The notes: generated by a model not told the origin, from the letters alone. 64,000 bases of DNA from Niallia circulans (GCF_003726095.1 NZ_CP026031.1:1922001-1986000), one strand, 5' to 3'. Positions 9,481 through 20,358 are shown, counted from the stretch's first letter. A program made the numbers and translations.

Positions 9481-10938
9481 TTACTTTGTATAGCGTAAAA
9501 CAGGTTTTCTCGCTGCTAATGTTTCGTCCAAGCGACCGATCACCGTTGTATGTGGAGCCTCCTGAACGATTTCCGGTGTTTCTTCTGCCTCTTTTGCAAT
9601 TTGGATCATTGCATCGATAAAGCTGTCTAATGTCTCTTTTGACTCGGTCTCAGTCGGCTCAATCATTATACACTCCTCTACATTAAGCGGAAAATAGATA
9701 GTAGGTGGATGATAGCCAAAATCCAGAAGCCTTTTGGCTATATCAAGTGTTCTGACACCTAGCTTCTTTTGTCGTCTTCCGCTTAATACAAATTCATGTT
9801 TACAATGACGATCAAATGGTAAATCGTAATATTCAGCCAAACGACGCATCATGTAGTTTGCATTTAATACAGCATTTTCTGTGACCGCTTTTAAGCCATC
9901 TGGTCCCATAGAACGGATATAAGTGTAAGCACGGACATTAATCCCAAAATTACCATAAAATGGCTTAACTCTGCCGATCGATTGAGGTCTATTGTAATCT
10001 AATACAAATTCTTCCCCTACTTTAGTCAATACTGGCTTTGGCAAGAATGGAATTAAATCAGCTTTCACTCCTACCGGTCCTGAACCCGGTCCACCGCCGC
10101 CATGTGGTCCTGTAAATGTCTTATGCAAATTTAAATGAACAACATCAAAGCCCATATCTCCAGGTCTGGCTTTAGAAAGAACAGCGTTTAAATTAGCGCC
10201 ATCATAATATAATTTCCCACCGGCATTATGGACTATTTCCGCCATTTCTAGAATATTTTCTTCAAATAGACCTAAAGTATTAGGATTTGTTAACATTAAT
10301 GCTGCAGTATCTTCTCCTACTACTCGTTTTAAATCCTCTAGATCAACAAGTCCATGTTCGTTAGATTTAACCGTTATTGTTTCTAAGCCAGCAACAGTTG
10401 CCGAAGCAGGATTGGTTCCATGCGCAGAATCGGGAACAATTACCTTTGTACGATGCATATCTCCATTGGCTTCATGGTATGCTCTAATCAGCATTAAACC
10501 CGTCCATTCGCCATGTGCACCTGCAGCCGGCTGCAAGGTTACTTCATCCATCCCTGTGATTTCGACGAGATGCTGTTGTAAATCATACATTAACTCAAGA
10601 GCCCCTTGTACAGCTGACACTTCTTGGAGCGGATGAATATGGGCAAACCCATTAAATCTTGCCACATTTTCATTTATTTTTGGATTATATTTCATCGTAC
10701 AAGAACCTAATGGGTAAAAACCAGAATCCAAGCCATGATTTCGTTTGGATAATGCAGTATAATGACGCATAATATCTAATTCAGAGACCTCTGGTAGTTC
10801 TGGATTTTCTTCTCTTATATAATCATTCGGCAGCAATTCCGTAAGATCTGCTGCTGGAATATCCATTTCTGGCAAACTATAGCCAATTCTGCCTGGTGTA
10901 CTGCTTTCAAAGATAAGAGGTTGATTTTTATTAGACAT
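9481..10938 (-). CDS. gcvPB: Glycine dehydrogenase (decarboxylating) subunit 2
   Basis: The 485-aa PLP-dependent subunit forms the P-protein with GcvPA; together they decarboxylate glycine and pass the aminomethyl group to lipoylated GcvH. The PLP-lysine region is [20 protein letters not shown] and the cofactor-side motif [12 protein letters not shown] is present. ATG 10938 is preceded by GGAGGATTATC; an earlier in-frame start 10 codons upstream lacks a good site. It overlaps the end of gcvPA by 8 nt, so translation is coupled. Confidence 0.95.
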   Translation of the reverse strand: MSNKNQPLIFESSTPGRIGYSLPEMDIPAADLTELLPNDYIREENPELPEVSELDIMRHYTALSKRNHGLDSGFYPLGSCTMKYNPKINENVARFNGFAHIHPLQEVSAVQGALELMYDLQQHLVEITGMDEVTLQPAAGAHGEWTGLMLIRAYHEANGDMHRTKVIVPDSAHGTNPASATVAGLETITVKSNEHGLVDLEDLKRVVGEDTAALMLTNPNTLGLFEENILEMAEIVHNAGGKLYYDGANLNAVLSKARPGDMGFDVVHLNLHKTFTGPHGGGGPGSGPVGVKADLIPFLPKPVLTKVGEEFVLDYNRPQSIGRVKPFYGNFGINVRAYTYIRSMGPDGLKAVTENAVLNANYMMRRLAEYYDLPFDRHCKHEFVLSGRRQKKLGVRTLDIAKRLLDFGYHPPTIYFPLNVEECIMIEPTETESKETLDSFIDAMIQIAKEAEETPEIVQEAPHTTVIGRLDETLAARKPVLRYTK

Positions 10939-12277
10939 GATAATCCTCCATTTCTGCAACGAATTCATCTATTTCTTCTTTTGTACGCAATTCGGTTACG
11001 GCAATGAGCATATGATTTTCTAATTGTTTGAAGTCTCTTCCTAAATCATAGCCACCAATCATACCTTTTTCTAATAACGCTCGGTTTACTGCCGAAATAG
11101 AGGAATTACATTTAATAATAAACTCATTAAAGGATGGTCCCTCATACACTATTTCAAATCCTGCTTCTTTTAATTTGGTTTTAGCATAATGGGCTTTCTG
11201 GATATTAGCAATCGCCATTTCCTTCACGCCATGTTTTCCAAGTGCGGTCATAGCAACGGAAGCAGCTAATGCATTAAGTGCTTGGTTCGAGCATATATTA
11301 GAAGTTGCCTTGTCACGGCGAATATGTTGTTCTCGCGCCTGCAGAGTTAACACAAAACCTCTTTGACCATTGTCATCTACAGTTTGCCCCACTAAACGCC
11401 CAGGCACTTTACGCATTAATTTTGACGTTACCGCAAAATAACCACAGTGCGGACCTCCAAAGCCCATTGGAATTCCAAAAGGTTGCGCATCCCCCACGAC
11501 AATATCTGCCTGAAAATTTCCTGGTGGTGTCAACGCCCCTAAAGCTAATGGATTACTAGATACAACAAATAATGATTTATGGGCATGAATAATTGCTTCT
11601 AAGTCCTTAAGCGGCTCAACTCTTCCAAAAAAGTTCGGATATTGAATCATAACAGCTGCAACTGTATCATCTACCATATCCTCTAATGCCTCTATATCTG
11701 TTATCCCGTCTTTATGAGGAATTTCTTGAACTTCAATATACTGTCCCTTTGCATAGGTTTTCACTACTTCTTTTGCTTCAGGGTGGACAGCACTTGAGAG
11801 AAGAATTTTCTTCCGTTTCGTCGTACCGGCACTTAACATTCCTGCTTCTGCTAATGCCGTTGCTCCATCGTACATAGAAGAGTTTGCTACGTCCATTCCC
11901 GTCAGTTCACATATCATTGTCTGAAATTCGAAAATAGCCTGTAATTCCCCTTGAGAAATTTCTGGTTGATATGGAGTATAGGCTGTATAAAATTCAGATC
12001 GTGATAAAACATGATCGACAATAACAGGCGAATAGTGATCATAAACTCCTGCACCTAAAAAAGAAACATTCGCTTTTGCATCAGCATTCTTTTGGGCAAG
12101 TTTTGTTAATTCTTTCAATAAAGCTGATTCACTTTTTGCGCGTTTAATCGAATAGTTTCCTTGAAAACGCACTTTTTCTGGTATATCTGAAAATAAATCT
12201 TCTACTGAACTTACTCCTATTGCCGCTAGCATTTCCTTTTGATCCTGTTCCGTCATCGGTAAATAACGATGCTTCAT
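10931..12277 (-). CDS. gcvPA: Glycine dehydrogenase (decarboxylating) subunit 1
   Basis: This 448-aa partner subunit of the split P-protein is full length for the family. Conserved segments include [35 protein letters not shown] and [11 protein letters not shown]. It lies between gcvT and gcvPB in one operon controlled by the upstream glycine riboswitch. Confidence 0.95.
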   Translation of the reverse strand: MKHRYLPMTEQDQKEMLAAIGVSSVEDLFSDIPEKVRFQGNYSIKRAKSESALLKELTKLAQKNADAKANVSFLGAGVYDHYSPVIVDHVLSRSEFYTAYTPYQPEISQGELQAIFEFQTMICELTGMDVANSSMYDGATALAEAGMLSAGTTKRKKILLSSAVHPEAKEVVKTYAKGQYIEVQEIPHKDGITDIEALEDMVDDTVAAVMIQYPNFFGRVEPLKDLEAIIHAHKSLFVVSSNPLALGALTPPGNFQADIVVGDAQPFGIPMGFGGPHCGYFAVTSKLMRKVPGRLVGQTVDDNGQRGFVLTLQAREQHIRRDKATSNICSNQALNALAASVAMTALGKHGVKEMAIANIQKAHYAKTKLKEAGFEIVYEGPSFNEFIIKCNSSISAVNRALLEKGMIGGYDLGRDFKQLENHMLIAVTELRTKEEIDEFVAEMEDYHV

Positions 12278-12334
12278 TCGTTTTTCCCCCAGTCATTAGC
12301 CCATTTGATTTATTTGTAGAAAAAAGCCTAAAAA

Positions 12335-13432
12335 TTACTTTCGTTTATAAAAAGGAATTTTGGTTACTTTTGCCTTTAAATACTTTCCTCTAATTTCTAC
12401 TTCTACTTCTGTATCTATTGCTGTATAATCACTTTGAATTAATGCAAGACCAATGTTTTTCTTTAAGGTTGGTGATTGTGTACCAGTAGTTACTTCCCCA
12501 ATACATAATCCATTTGCATATACTTTATAGCCATGTCTCGGTATTCCTCTATCTACCATTTCGATACCGGCTAATTTTCTAATCAGTCCTTCTTCTTTTT
12601 GCTTCGTTAAAGCTGCTTTTCCAATAAAATCTGCTTCTTTATTTACTTTAACAGCAAAGCCAATTCCAGCTTCTAAAGGAGAGATATCTGCTGATAATTC
12701 TTGCCCATATAAGGCGAGTGTTGCTTCAAAGCGCAACGTATCCCTTGCACCTAACCCACAAGGAAGTACACCTAGCGGCTCTCCTGTTGTCAAAATTTCT
12801 CTCCATAAGTCAATAGCATCTTCACTTTGGCAATATATTTCAAATCCATCTTCACCTGTGTAGCCAGTACGGGATAAAAGAACTTCTTTACCTGCTATAT
12901 TCACCTTGTTCTGAAAGTGAAAATATTTAATAGAAGAATCAATAGAAGGGTTTATTTTCCTTAGAACCTCTTCTGCTAATGGACCTTGCAGTGCTAATTG
13001 AGCAAAATCTTCTGATAAATTACTTAAGATTACATCCCCACTTGCATGCTTTTGTAACCATTCGAAATCCTTTTCAATATTGGATGCATTTACAACTAAT
13101 AAATAGTGGTTATCCGCTAGCTTATATGTTAATAAATCATCCACAGTGCCACCATTTTCATAGCACATTGCTGAATATTGAGCAGCACCATTTTTGATTT
13201 TTTCAATATCATTCGTAAGAATTTTTTGCAGAAAAGCTAAACTATCGTTCCCTTTAACCTCGATTTCCCCCATATGAGAAACATCAAATAAGCCTGCTTT
13301 TGTACGAACAGCCTCATGCTCCTGTTTTATGCCAGAAAATTGTACAGGTAAATCCCAGCCTCCGAAATCGATTGTCTTTCCGCCATACTGTTTATACACC
13401 TCGTATAACGGTGTTTGCTTTAATAAAGTCAA
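12335..13432 (-). CDS. gcvT: Aminomethyltransferase (glycine cleavage T-protein)
   Basis: The 365-aa T-protein transfers the methylene group from GcvH to tetrahydrofolate and releases ammonia. Family signatures [27 protein letters not shown] and the C-terminal barrel are complete. I favour the TTG at 13432 ([13 protein letters not shown]), since GGAG lies 9 nt upstream and the reading then aligns with the B. subtilis N-terminus; an ATG five codons earlier at 13447 has its site too close. It is the first gene of gcvT-gcvPA-gcvPB. Confidence 0.94.
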   Translation of the reverse strand: MTLLKQTPLYEVYKQYGGKTIDFGGWDLPVQFSGIKQEHEAVRTKAGLFDVSHMGEIEVKGNDSLAFLQKILTNDIEKIKNGAAQYSAMCYENGGTVDDLLTYKLADNHYLLVVNASNIEKDFEWLQKHASGDVILSNLSEDFAQLALQGPLAEEVLRKINPSIDSSIKYFHFQNKVNIAGKEVLLSRTGYTGEDGFEIYCQSEDAIDLWREILTTGEPLGVLPCGLGARDTLRFEATLALYGQELSADISPLEAGIGFAVKVNKEADFIGKAALTKQKEEGLIRKLAGIEMVDRGIPRHGYKVYANGLCIGEVTTGTQSPTLKKNIGLALIQSDYTAIDTEVEVEIRGKYLKAKVTKIPFYKRK

Positions 13433-13502
13433 TGAACAACACTCCATTCCCCTATGTATTAGACATTCTCATTTATTGCATATCATAAAATGGCAACAAA
13501 AA

Positions 13503-13545
13503 AAGACAGAAACCCCCCTTTTAAAAAAAGTAAGGGCTCTGTCCT
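13503..13545 (-). terminator. Riboswitch expression platform terminator
   Basis: On the minus strand GGACAGAGCCCTTAC pairs with GGGTTTCTGTC and is followed by a run of T, between the glycine aptamers and gcvT. Glycine binding is known to prevent such terminators from forming. Confidence 0.7.
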
Positions 13546-13710
13546 TGCACCTGAAAGTTTACCGATATAATGTCGGCTGTCCCCTTTGGTGGCTTACACA
13601 TGTACTTGTAAGCACTCTCCAGAGCTGCGTCCAAATAGAGTTCTTTTGCCTGAGAGATTCACAAATAATATTGCTTGCTCCTTCGGCGCTACGAACGTAG
13701 TCTCTCCCCT
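13543..13710 (-). promoter_or_regulatory. Tandem glycine riboswitch (gcvT element)
   Basis: Minus-strand leader of gcvT. The first aptamer (about 13710-13615) has GGGGAGAGAC, GCCGAAGGAGCAA and AATCTCTCAGGCAAAAG. The second (about 13600-13543) has GCCACCAAAGGGGACAGC and CTTTCAGGTGCAAGGAC. These are the conserved cores of the two glycine aptamers, in the usual tandem order, followed by a terminator. It should switch on the glycine cleavage operon when glycine is abundant. Confidence 0.93.
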
Positions 13711-14011
13711 ATTTCTCATCCGCGATTCATAAAATTTTCTCCATTGGTCATACTAAATACTACCAGAAATAATGTTTGTTTATGTACTTAGCAAAATACG
13801 ATTAATATTTGATCATTTTTCATTTAATGTTCATGTTTTGTCCCAATATAAATAAATTGTGACAAAATTAAAAACTTTTTTACCCTTTTATCCTAACATC
13901 CGAATGAAAAGGTGGCAATAAGTTTTTATGTTTACTAGCTCTCTTTTTTTAATTCTTATATACATAATATTTTAGCTTTACCAAAGGAAACATTAGAAAG
14001 GATGAATAAAG

Positions 14012-15724
14012 ATGACGCTCCAAATCAATTTTGATGATTCGTGGAATAATCAGCTATTAAAGCGAATTTCAGATGATGGCCCATGGGCCAATTGGGAACT
14101 ATATAAGCTAGCAGTAGAAGTGGAACAACATAATATCATACCAGAATTCGAAGGTCTCCAAGCCCCTAAATACCTATCAGACCTTTCTCCATTACCTCAC
14201 CAGCTGGAGGTTGCGAAAAAAGTAATAGAAGATATGAATGGAAAAGCTATTTTGGCAGATGAAGTAGGTCTTGGAAAAACGATTGAAGCAGGATTGATAC
14301 TAAAAGAATACATGATTCGTGGTTTAGTAAAAAAAGTGCTTATTTTAGTTCCTGCCTCTCTAGTCACACAATGGGCGTATGAGTTAAATAGCAAATTTTA
14401 TATTCCTGCAATGGTTCAGCGCAAAAGCTATGTTTGGGAGCAATGCGACATTGTCGTGTCTTCTATTGATACAGCAAAAAGACAGCCTCATCGTGATATT
14501 ATAAACAATCTGGACTATGATTTGGTGATTATTGACGAGGCCCATAAACTAAAAAACAATAAAACAAAAAACTATGAGTTTGTCCAAAATTTAAAAAAGA
14601 AATTTTGTTTGCTATTAACAGCTACCCCTATCCAAAATAGAATTAGCGAAATTTTTAATTTAGTATCTTTATTAAAACCAGGTCATCTAGGAAGTGAATC
14701 ATCTTTCTATGAAAAATATAAAAAAGATGCTCGCTCCATTGATGACGATGAAAATCTAAAAGCATTGGTTAATAAAGTCATGATCAGAAACAGACGCCAT
14801 GATACAGGGATTGAATGGACCAAAAGAATTGTTGAAGCCGTTCCTATTGAATTTACGAAAGAAGAAAGAGCATTGTATGAAGGACTGGTAGATTTAAAAA
14901 CAGAAACCAATCTTTCTAGCAACATCGAAAATTCCCGCAGTCCTTTTTCGATGATTACATTACAAAGAGAGGCATGCTCCAGCAGGGAAGCAGTATATTA
15001 TACACTGCAAAACATGGTGAGAAAAGTGGAAAATCCAACACCACAATTCCAACAAAGAATACAAGAACTAATAAAAAAAGTCGAAGCAGTTCAGCAAAAC
15101 TCAAAGGCAAACAAGGCACTAGAGCTTATTAAGAAGATAAATGATAAAGTAATCATCTTTACCGAATATAGGGCTACGCAACTTTATTTACAATGGTTTT
15201 TGAAGCAGCACGGTATTACATCTGTTCCATTTCGCGGCGGCTTTAAACGAGGCAAAAAGGATTGGATGCGAGATCTCTTCCAGAATCATGCACAAGTATT
15301 AATTGCCACAGAGGCCGGCGGTGAAGGTATCAACCTCCAATTTTGTCATCATATTATAAACTTTGATTTACCATGGAATCCAATGAGATTGGAGCAAAGA
15401 ATTGGCCGGATTCATCGACTTGGTCAAAAAGAAGATGTGAAGATTTATAATTTTGCCGTAAAAGACACAGTGGAAGATCATATTTTAAAATTACTTTATG
15501 AAAAAATCCATCTTTTTGAAAAAGTTATTGGCGAGCTAGATGATATTTTGACGAAATTGGATTTTGGCAATATGGATGATTATATGATTGATATTTTCTC
15601 CCACTCTAAATCTGAAGGAGAAATGAAAATCAAAATGGATAATTTAACAAGCATGATTGAATTCGCACAAAGTATGAAGGAGGATCAGCCGTATGAAGCA
15701 GCAGGAAATTCATCAATTTCTTGA
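14012..15724 (+). CDS. yqhH: SNF2-family DEAD/H helicase YqhH
   Basis: The 570-aa superfamily 2 ATPase shows Walker A ILADEVGLGKTIEAGL, DEAH box VIIDEAHK, motif III LLTATPIQN, and helicase C-terminal motifs EAGGEGINLQFCHHI and QRIGRIHRLGQ. It is of the RapA/SNF2 type, which remodels protein-DNA or RNA polymerase complexes rather than unwinding DNA. AAAGGATG precedes ATG 14012. It overlaps yqhG by 32 nt. Its position between gcvT and comG is conserved in B. subtilis; its physiological role is not established. Confidence 0.9.
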   Translation: MTLQINFDDSWNNQLLKRISDDGPWANWELYKLAVEVEQHNIIPEFEGLQAPKYLSDLSPLPHQLEVAKKVIEDMNGKAILADEVGLGKTIEAGLILKEYMIRGLVKKVLILVPASLVTQWAYELNSKFYIPAMVQRKSYVWEQCDIVVSSIDTAKRQPHRDIINNLDYDLVIIDEAHKLKNNKTKNYEFVQNLKKKFCLLLTATPIQNRISEIFNLVSLLKPGHLGSESSFYEKYKKDARSIDDDENLKALVNKVMIRNRRHDTGIEWTKRIVEAVPIEFTKEERALYEGLVDLKTETNLSSNIENSRSPFSMITLQREACSSREAVYYTLQNMVRKVENPTPQFQQRIQELIKKVEAVQQNSKANKALELIKKINDKVIIFTEYRATQLYLQWFLKQHGITSVPFRGGFKRGKKDWMRDLFQNHAQVLIATEAGGEGINLQFCHHIINFDLPWNPMRLEQRIGRIHRLGQKEDVKIYNFAVKDTVEDHILKLLYEKIHLFEKVIGELDDILTKLDFGNMDDYMIDIFSHSKSEGEMKIKMDNLTSMIEFAQSMKEDQPYEAAGNSSIS

Positions 15725-16499
15725 ACGATTTTTCATCGCAAATGATTGTGAGATAGTGGAGAATAAACCTGGTTATCTCATTGTCCAATTAACAATTGAA
15801 ATGGACAAGGAGTTAATGAATCGACCGTTTTATTGGCATTATCTTGAAAAGACTGGTGGTGTTCCGAATCCTGCCAGTCTTACCCTCATTACTGATCCAA
15901 AGCTGGCACCAGAGGATTTGAAGGGTGAACTGATTCACTTTGGGTCTCCCCGTCTTCATCAACTTTTTGCTTCTGCAAAAAACTTATCGAAGTATATTCG
16001 TTTATATGAAAATAAGATAACACACGGAAAGCAGCAAACCGCTTTACAACCATGGCTTGCACTTAATGTGAAAATTTCGTATCAATGTGACAGAAAACGA
16101 GATGTATTTCAATCGATTGGACTGCAGCTTATCAATGGTCAAATCGCAACAGATTTCCAAGCAAAAGTAGAGAAAATGAACCTTTCTGCCAAAATTCCTG
16201 ATTATGCGTTCACACTTTCTCCCTTAATCATGCCAATAAGTGGGATAACAAGAATTGAGAATATGATAAAGCAATCTTTATTAGCAGAAGATCATACATG
16301 GGCAGATGAAGCAAAAAAAAGGTGGAAAAAGGATTTAGACTTGCTAGAGCATTTTTATGAAGATATGGAAGGCATGGAGGAAGGACAAGAAACCTTGGAG
16401 ACGGAAAGATTAGCTCTACAGGAGCAGTACGAACCAAAGATTAATATTTCGATTATTAATGGCGGACTTTTTTATTTAGCTTCAGAAGCTGTTTCGTAA
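15693..16499 (+). CDS. yqhG: Conserved YqhG-family protein
   Basis: The 268-aa protein matches in position and character B. subtilis YqhG, an uncharacterised protein always found after the SNF2 gene. No catalytic motif is apparent; the C-terminal third is acidic and helical. GAAGGAGGATC gives a strong binding site before ATG 15693 inside the yqhH end. Partnership with YqhH is inferred only from overlap and conserved order. Confidence 0.85.
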   Translation: MKQQEIHQFLERFFIANDCEIVENKPGYLIVQLTIEMDKELMNRPFYWHYLEKTGGVPNPASLTLITDPKLAPEDLKGELIHFGSPRLHQLFASAKNLSKYIRLYENKITHGKQQTALQPWLALNVKISYQCDRKRDVFQSIGLQLINGQIATDFQAKVEKMNLSAKIPDYAFTLSPLIMPISGITRIENMIKQSLLAEDHTWADEAKKRWKKDLDLLEHFYEDMEGMEEGQETLETERLALQEQYEPKINISIINGGLFYLASEAVS

Positions 16500-16517
16500 A
16501 GATCATCTTTAGTTAAA

Positions 16518-16557
16518 AAAGGAGTAAATTACTGTCAAAGGCAGTATCTACTCCTTT
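16518..16557. terminator. Terminator between yqhG and yqzE
   Basis: GGAGTA...TACTG paired with CAGTA...TACTCC, flanked by A- and T-rich sides, between convergent genes. Confidence 0.8.
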
Positions 16558-16563
16558 CCCAAA

Positions 16564-16752
16564 CTATTTTTTTAGTTTTCTACGCTTAAAACTGAATAAA
16601 ATTAAATAAGGTAAAATCCCAAACCACCTCAACATGAAAGGTTCTTTCAGTCCTTTTCTTTCCGCTTTTAACTTTTTTCTTTCTTCTTTGGGCTGATCCA
16701 TGTACTGGACAAATGTTTGGGTTAAATACTTCACATAATCATTGGTATTCAT
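16564..16752 (-). CDS. yqzE: YqzE-family small protein at the end of the comG operon
   Basis: The 62-aa protein has a charged central segment (PKEERKKLKAERKGLKEP) followed by a hydrophobic helix and a basic tail. It matches the YqzE family by size, pattern and position directly after comGG. It is likely co-transcribed with comG; function unknown. Confidence 0.85.
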   Translation of the reverse strand: MNTNDYVKYLTQTFVQYMDQPKEERKKLKAERKGLKEPFMLRWFGILPYLILFSFKRRKLKK

Positions 16753-16806
16753 CTAATCACCTACTCTAGCATTTGTACTAGGATAGCCCTATCATTTGTT
16801 TTTTAT

Positions 16807-17187
16807 TCATTCAACCCATTTCGTCATTTTATTCTGCTCTATATCAAAGTAACTTATCGCATAAATCGGCTTTATCGCCCCTTGCATCTTTAATTGATAA
16901 TCGATTTTAACAGTCATACGTGAATTTTTTTCCATTGTATAAAAGACATTACCATGTGAAAAATTCTTTGTACCTGAAAGGTCAGGATGTTCATTTGTAG
17001 AGAGTTCGTGCTCAATTTCTTTTAAGGAAGATAGAAAATAATATTCTTGAATATTGCTATTTTTCACTCCTGCATCTATCCCCTTCTTATTCACATAAAT
17101 TCCATACAGTATAAATAAAAAATGGATAAAAAGAATATATACACATAAAGATAATGGGTAAATAAATCCTTTATTGTTCTTGATCAA
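16807..17187 (-). CDS. comGG: Competence minor pseudopilin ComGG
   Basis: The 126-aa protein has one N-terminal hydrophobic helix after NNKGFIYPLSL and a soluble domain. Position as last classic gene of the operon and the length agree with ComGG of B. subtilis. It is thought to help assemble the competence pseudopilus that takes up DNA. Like other ComGG proteins it has a poorly conserved leader. Confidence 0.85.
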   Translation of the reverse strand: MIKNNKGFIYPLSLCVYILFIHFLFILYGIYVNKKGIDAGVKNSNIQEYYFLSSLKEIEHELSTNEHPDLSGTKNFSHGNVFYTMEKNSRMTVKIDYQLKMQGAIKPIYAISYFDIEQNKMTKWVE

Positions 17188-17193
17188 TTCCGA

Positions 17194-17646
17194 TCACTCC
17201 AAAAATGTAAGATAAGATCTTATACTAGACTCTTTTTCCCTACCAAATCGGTCTACTACCTTAACTCGAAATCCGTTCTTCTGCATAATAAACTCTACTT
17301 TGTTAATAGCTTGTAATGCTACCTCATGCCCTGTTGAATCTACTCGCCTTCTAATGCTGCTGCCATATTTTTCATAAGTAACAACCCTTCCATCCACATA
17401 GAGCACCAATTTATTGTTTGAAACAGAAATCCCTTGTGACATTTTTGTTTCTTTTTTTAATTCAAGAATGAACACTTCCCACTCCATTTCTTGTAATTCT
17501 TTTTCCGAAAAGTGCTTGTCAAGCATAAGTCGCAAAGGAGTTAACAGGAGAGTAAGTATAATCGTGAAAATAAAAAAAGAAAGAAGCATTTCTGCCAAAA
17601 CATAGCCCTTATTATTAAGAAGTATTCGTTTAATCATTCTTTCCAC
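17194..17646 (-). CDS. comGF: Competence minor pseudopilin ComGF
   Basis: The 150-aa protein has a short basic leader, KG-YVLAEMLLSFFIF as the prepilin-like cleavage region with Glu at the usual place, then an N-terminal helix and soluble domain (RRRVDSTGHEVALQ resembles the family's RKRVDGKGHV segment). The start could be the GTG at 17646 or ATG 17637; both overlap or abut comGE. It works with ComGC in the uptake pseudopilus. Confidence 0.85.
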   Translation of the reverse strand: MERMIKRILLNNKGYVLAEMLLSFFIFTIILTLLLTPLRLMLDKHFSEKELQEMEWEVFILELKKETKMSQGISVSNNKLVLYVDGRVVTYEKYGSSIRRRVDSTGHEVALQAINKVEFIMQKNGFRVKVVDRFGREKESSIRSYLTFLE

Positions 17647-17957
17647 ACTTCACAGATTTTTTTGTTTTTTTGAAATACATTTTTATATTGCAAACAGACA
17701 ATACTATCTTTTTCCCAGACAATCGAGTAGCTCGTACCTTCGTTTTCAATAGTCGTATTTCCTCTTTCCACTTCCCCTAATTTAAGCTCTATTAAATGGT
17801 TATAAAATAATTCATTTACTAGCTTACTATGCTCGGAATCTTCTAGCTGTTTTAGCACATGGACATAAACCGGCATCCATGTTAGCGCTATCAACAACCA
17901 TATCGTAAAGGACAATAAATAATCCGGCAGCATAAAGCCTTTACAATTTAGTCGCAT
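17634..17957 (-). CDS. comGE: Competence minor pseudopilin ComGE
   Basis: The 107-aa protein has the leader MRLNCKG and then FMLPDYLLSFTIWLL, a prepilin-like helix with a divergent cleavage context (Pro-Asp instead of Ile-Glu). It overlaps comGD by 17 nt and comGF by 13 nt. Order and size identify it as ComGE. Confidence 0.82.
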   Translation of the reverse strand: MRLNCKGFMLPDYLLSFTIWLLIALTWMPVYVHVLKQLEDSEHSKLVNELFYNHLIELKLGEVERGNTTIENEGTSYSIVWEKDSIVCLQYKNVFQKNKKICEVWKE

Positions 17958-18378
17958 AAAATCGTCCTTTCCCTATTAAAACGGTTAATTTATAGGGTTG
18001 TTTACCAATTCTAAATTCATAAGTGCCAAATTTCGAAAAATTACCATTTGAATTAATGTTAAAGGAAAGTGTCGCGTTAGTAGAAAAAATAATATCATCT
18101 GCATAATAACGTTCCACAATATTCCCAGTATTAGCATCAGCACGCATGTAGTAATAATGTAAAGTTGGATATATCCTCACTTGAATGGGCATTTGATTTT
18201 CTAGCGCATACGCTTGAGCATAATAAAGATCACCTTCCAATTGGGTTAAGAAGTGAGTTTCATTAAGAGAAGTTTGTTGGGAAGTAACAAGGAATATGGA
18301 TAGAGAGGAAAGAACAACTAGTAAAGACATGGCAACAAACATTTCCATTAACGTAAAACCTCTTTGATTATTTATCAT
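17941..18378 (-). CDS. comGD: Competence minor pseudopilin ComGD
   Basis: The 145-aa protein has a type IV prepilin leader ending QRG, cleavage before FTLMEMFVAMS (Glu5 present), a long hydrophobic helix and a beta-rich soluble domain. It overlaps comGC by 4 nt. It should be processed by the prepilin peptidase ComC. Confidence 0.9.
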   Translation of the reverse strand: MINNQRGFTLMEMFVAMSLLVVLSSLSIFLVTSQQTSLNETHFLTQLEGDLYYAQAYALENQMPIQVRIYPTLHYYYMRADANTGNIVERYYADDIIFSTNATLSFNINSNGNFSKFGTYEFRIGKQPYKLTVLIGKGRFYATKL

Positions 18379-18689
18379 GGACTGTCTGATCCCGAGGTAG
18401 TAATTACTCCATTTTTAATAATTAACGCCTTGCCATTGGGACATTTTTTTTGGTCTGCTGTTATATAATTTTCTTCTTCCAGTTTAGCAAGATTCTCTGG
18501 ATACGCTTTATGCTCTATATAGTAAGATTGAACCTCTGCTTGTACCATCTTTGTTAATGCTTCACACCCAGTATTATTGATTTTGGAATTATGCTTGGTT
18601 ATATTGGGAATGGTGATAATCAATAATATGGAAATAACTACCAAAACAATCATCATTTCAATTAGGGTAAATCCTTGCTCATTCTTCAT
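18375..18689 (-). CDS. comGC: Major competence pseudopilin ComGC
   Basis: The 104-aa major subunit of the pseudopilus has the leader MKNEQG, then FTLIEMMIVLVVISILLIITIP, a textbook prepilin N-terminus. Two cysteines (one in NNTGCEAL, one in QKKCPNGK) fit the family's intramolecular disulfide. The gene follows comGB by about 12 nt with a good binding site. Confidence 0.95.
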   Translation of the reverse strand: MKNEQGFTLIEMMIVLVVISILLIITIPNITKHNSKINNTGCEALTKMVQAEVQSYYIEHKAYPENLAKLEEENYITADQKKCPNGKALIIKNGVITTSGSDSP

Positions 18690-18701
18690 TTTTTTCTCCT
18701 T

Positions 18702-19754
18702 TCAAAAGCCGTCCAGTAATTGAAACATTGGCATTAACACAGATAAATAAATAGAAATTATTAGAATTCCAACAGCTGTATACAATGTAGGTTGAAGGAC
18801 TTTTAATGTTTTTTGTAAATTTTCTTCTATTTGTGTTAAGCAATAGTTTCCGAAATAATAGAATTCCTGATCAAGCTTTCCATTTTCCTGGCCGTGCTGA
18901 ATAATTTGTAATAGCTCTTTTTCCAAAAAATCAAAGGAAGCAAAAGCTTGTTCAAGTCGCACTCCTTTTTTTAACTGTGAAATAGTGATTTCGCCTATTT
19001 GGGAATATAGTTTTTGCTCCTTGTTTTCAAGAAAAAATTGCATACACTCATAAATCGAAAAACCACTTGATAATAAATAACTTAACTGCACGGATAGTAG
19101 ATAGGAAAAATAACGTCTAACAAATATTCCAATCATCGGAATACTCGCTAGTGCATTTATTTGCTTGATAACATCTAATTTTCGAAAAGAAAAATAATAG
19201 TAGAGAAGCGCGGAAATAAAACATAGGGATAAGAAAACAAGAAGAAATGGAATAATGTGACCAATAAATTGGAGAAATAGGAGAAAGAAATTCTTGTTAA
19301 TATTCATCGTTAAAAAGATAGAATTAAACTTCGGGATGAGGATACTTTGAACAAAGAAAAATAAAACGAAGGTAAAACACAAAAGAAAAAGAGGATAGGT
19401 AAGGATTTTTCTTAATTTTCTTATCGTATCTTGCTTATTCTGAATCATTCTACTTGCATCTTGAAAAGCACTAGCAAATCCGCCATGCTTTTCAGCAAAG
19501 TAAACAAAACTTATCACTTGATAATCAAAATTGAATCTTACTAGGTTCTCAAAAAACGACTCTCCTCCTTTTAAAGAACCGTAACATGCATTAATATCTT
19601 CCATTCGACGATCGGGCATATAGTAACGAGAAGACTGGACTGCCTCTGCCATCGAATAGCCTCTATCCAGCAGCTCACCAATACACTTTAAAAATTTCGC
19701 TTGTTCTATATTAGACCATGCATGATTATTTTTCATCATAAATCCACCGTTCAT
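18702..19754 (-). CDS. comGB: Competence inner-membrane platform protein ComGB
   Basis: The 350-aa GspF/PilC-type polytopic protein on which ComGA acts to assemble the pseudopilus. It has three strong hydrophobic segments (about residues 120-145, 165-190 and near 325-345) and duplicated GspF-like domains (GESFFENLVRF..., GVRLEQAFASFDF). It overlaps the comGA 3' end by 29 nt. In the lysogen it is cut off from the comG promoter by the prophage. Confidence 0.9.
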   Translation of the reverse strand: MNGGFMMKNNHAWSNIEQAKFLKCIGELLDRGYSMAEAVQSSRYYMPDRRMEDINACYGSLKGGESFFENLVRFNFDYQVISFVYFAEKHGGFASAFQDASRMIQNKQDTIRKLRKILTYPLFLLCFTFVLFFFVQSILIPKFNSIFLTMNINKNFFLLFLQFIGHIIPFLLVFLSLCFISALLYYYFSFRKLDVIKQINALASIPMIGIFVRRYFSYLLSVQLSYLLSSGFSIYECMQFFLENKEQKLYSQIGEITISQLKKGVRLEQAFASFDFLEKELLQIIQHGQENGKLDQEFYYFGNYCLTQIEENLQKTLKVLQPTLYTAVGILIISIYLSVLMPMFQLLDGF

Positions 19755-20358
19755 ATTCTCCTTTCTTTATATAGCCTAGGGCAATCCCTTTACAAATAAT
19801 ATCTCCTAGTGATTTATAGTTAGCTCTCTTAGTTTCTGTTCGGTTATAGAGAATATCAGAAATCATCCTGCCTGTAATCATTTCAAACACTGTTGATCTT
19901 TTTAAGCGGTTATCTAAACGGTAACAGTTAGGGGAACAATCTTTATCACAAAAAGGACATACCATTTCAACTAGTCTTTGAGCAGTAATAGCGATTAAGG
20001 TTTGTTCAATCTCAGTCTCTTTAATACCAAACTCTAACAGTCGATGAATCGCACCTTTCGCATCTCTCGTATGCATTGTGCTCAATACTAAATGACCTGT
20101 TAAGCTCGCCCTTATCGCAATATGAGCAGTTTCTTTGTCGCGGATTTCTCCAACCATAATAATATCTGGATCATGGCGAAGAATTGCTTTTAAGCCAGTG
20201 GAATACGTAATACCAGCTTTCTCATTGACTTGAATTTGCAAAACGTTTTCCTGCGTTTTTTCAATGGGATCTTCTAAGCTAATCACATTTCGCTGATAAA
20301 GATGTGCATTTTCATTTAGGAGAGAGTAGAGTGTTGTTGTCTTGCCAGACCCAGTTGG
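19726..20358 (-). pseudogene. comGA: comGA 3' part, separated by prophage insertion
   Basis: This is the C-terminal 208 codons of the traffic ATPase ComGA: Walker A GSGKTTTLYSLL, ISLEDPIEKTQ, the Asp box LKAILRHDPDIIMVGEIRD, Walker-B region, the His box TGHLVLSTMHTRDA and the C-X2-C...C-P zinc region (CPFCDKDCSPNC). It has no start codon of its own before the Walker A codons; phage DNA is in frame upstream only back to a stop at about 20383. Joined at the core to 62853-62415 it gives a continuous 354-aa ComGA, close to the B. subtilis length. It is an interrupted gene rather than a decayed one: I see no stop or frameshift inside. Confidence 0.95.
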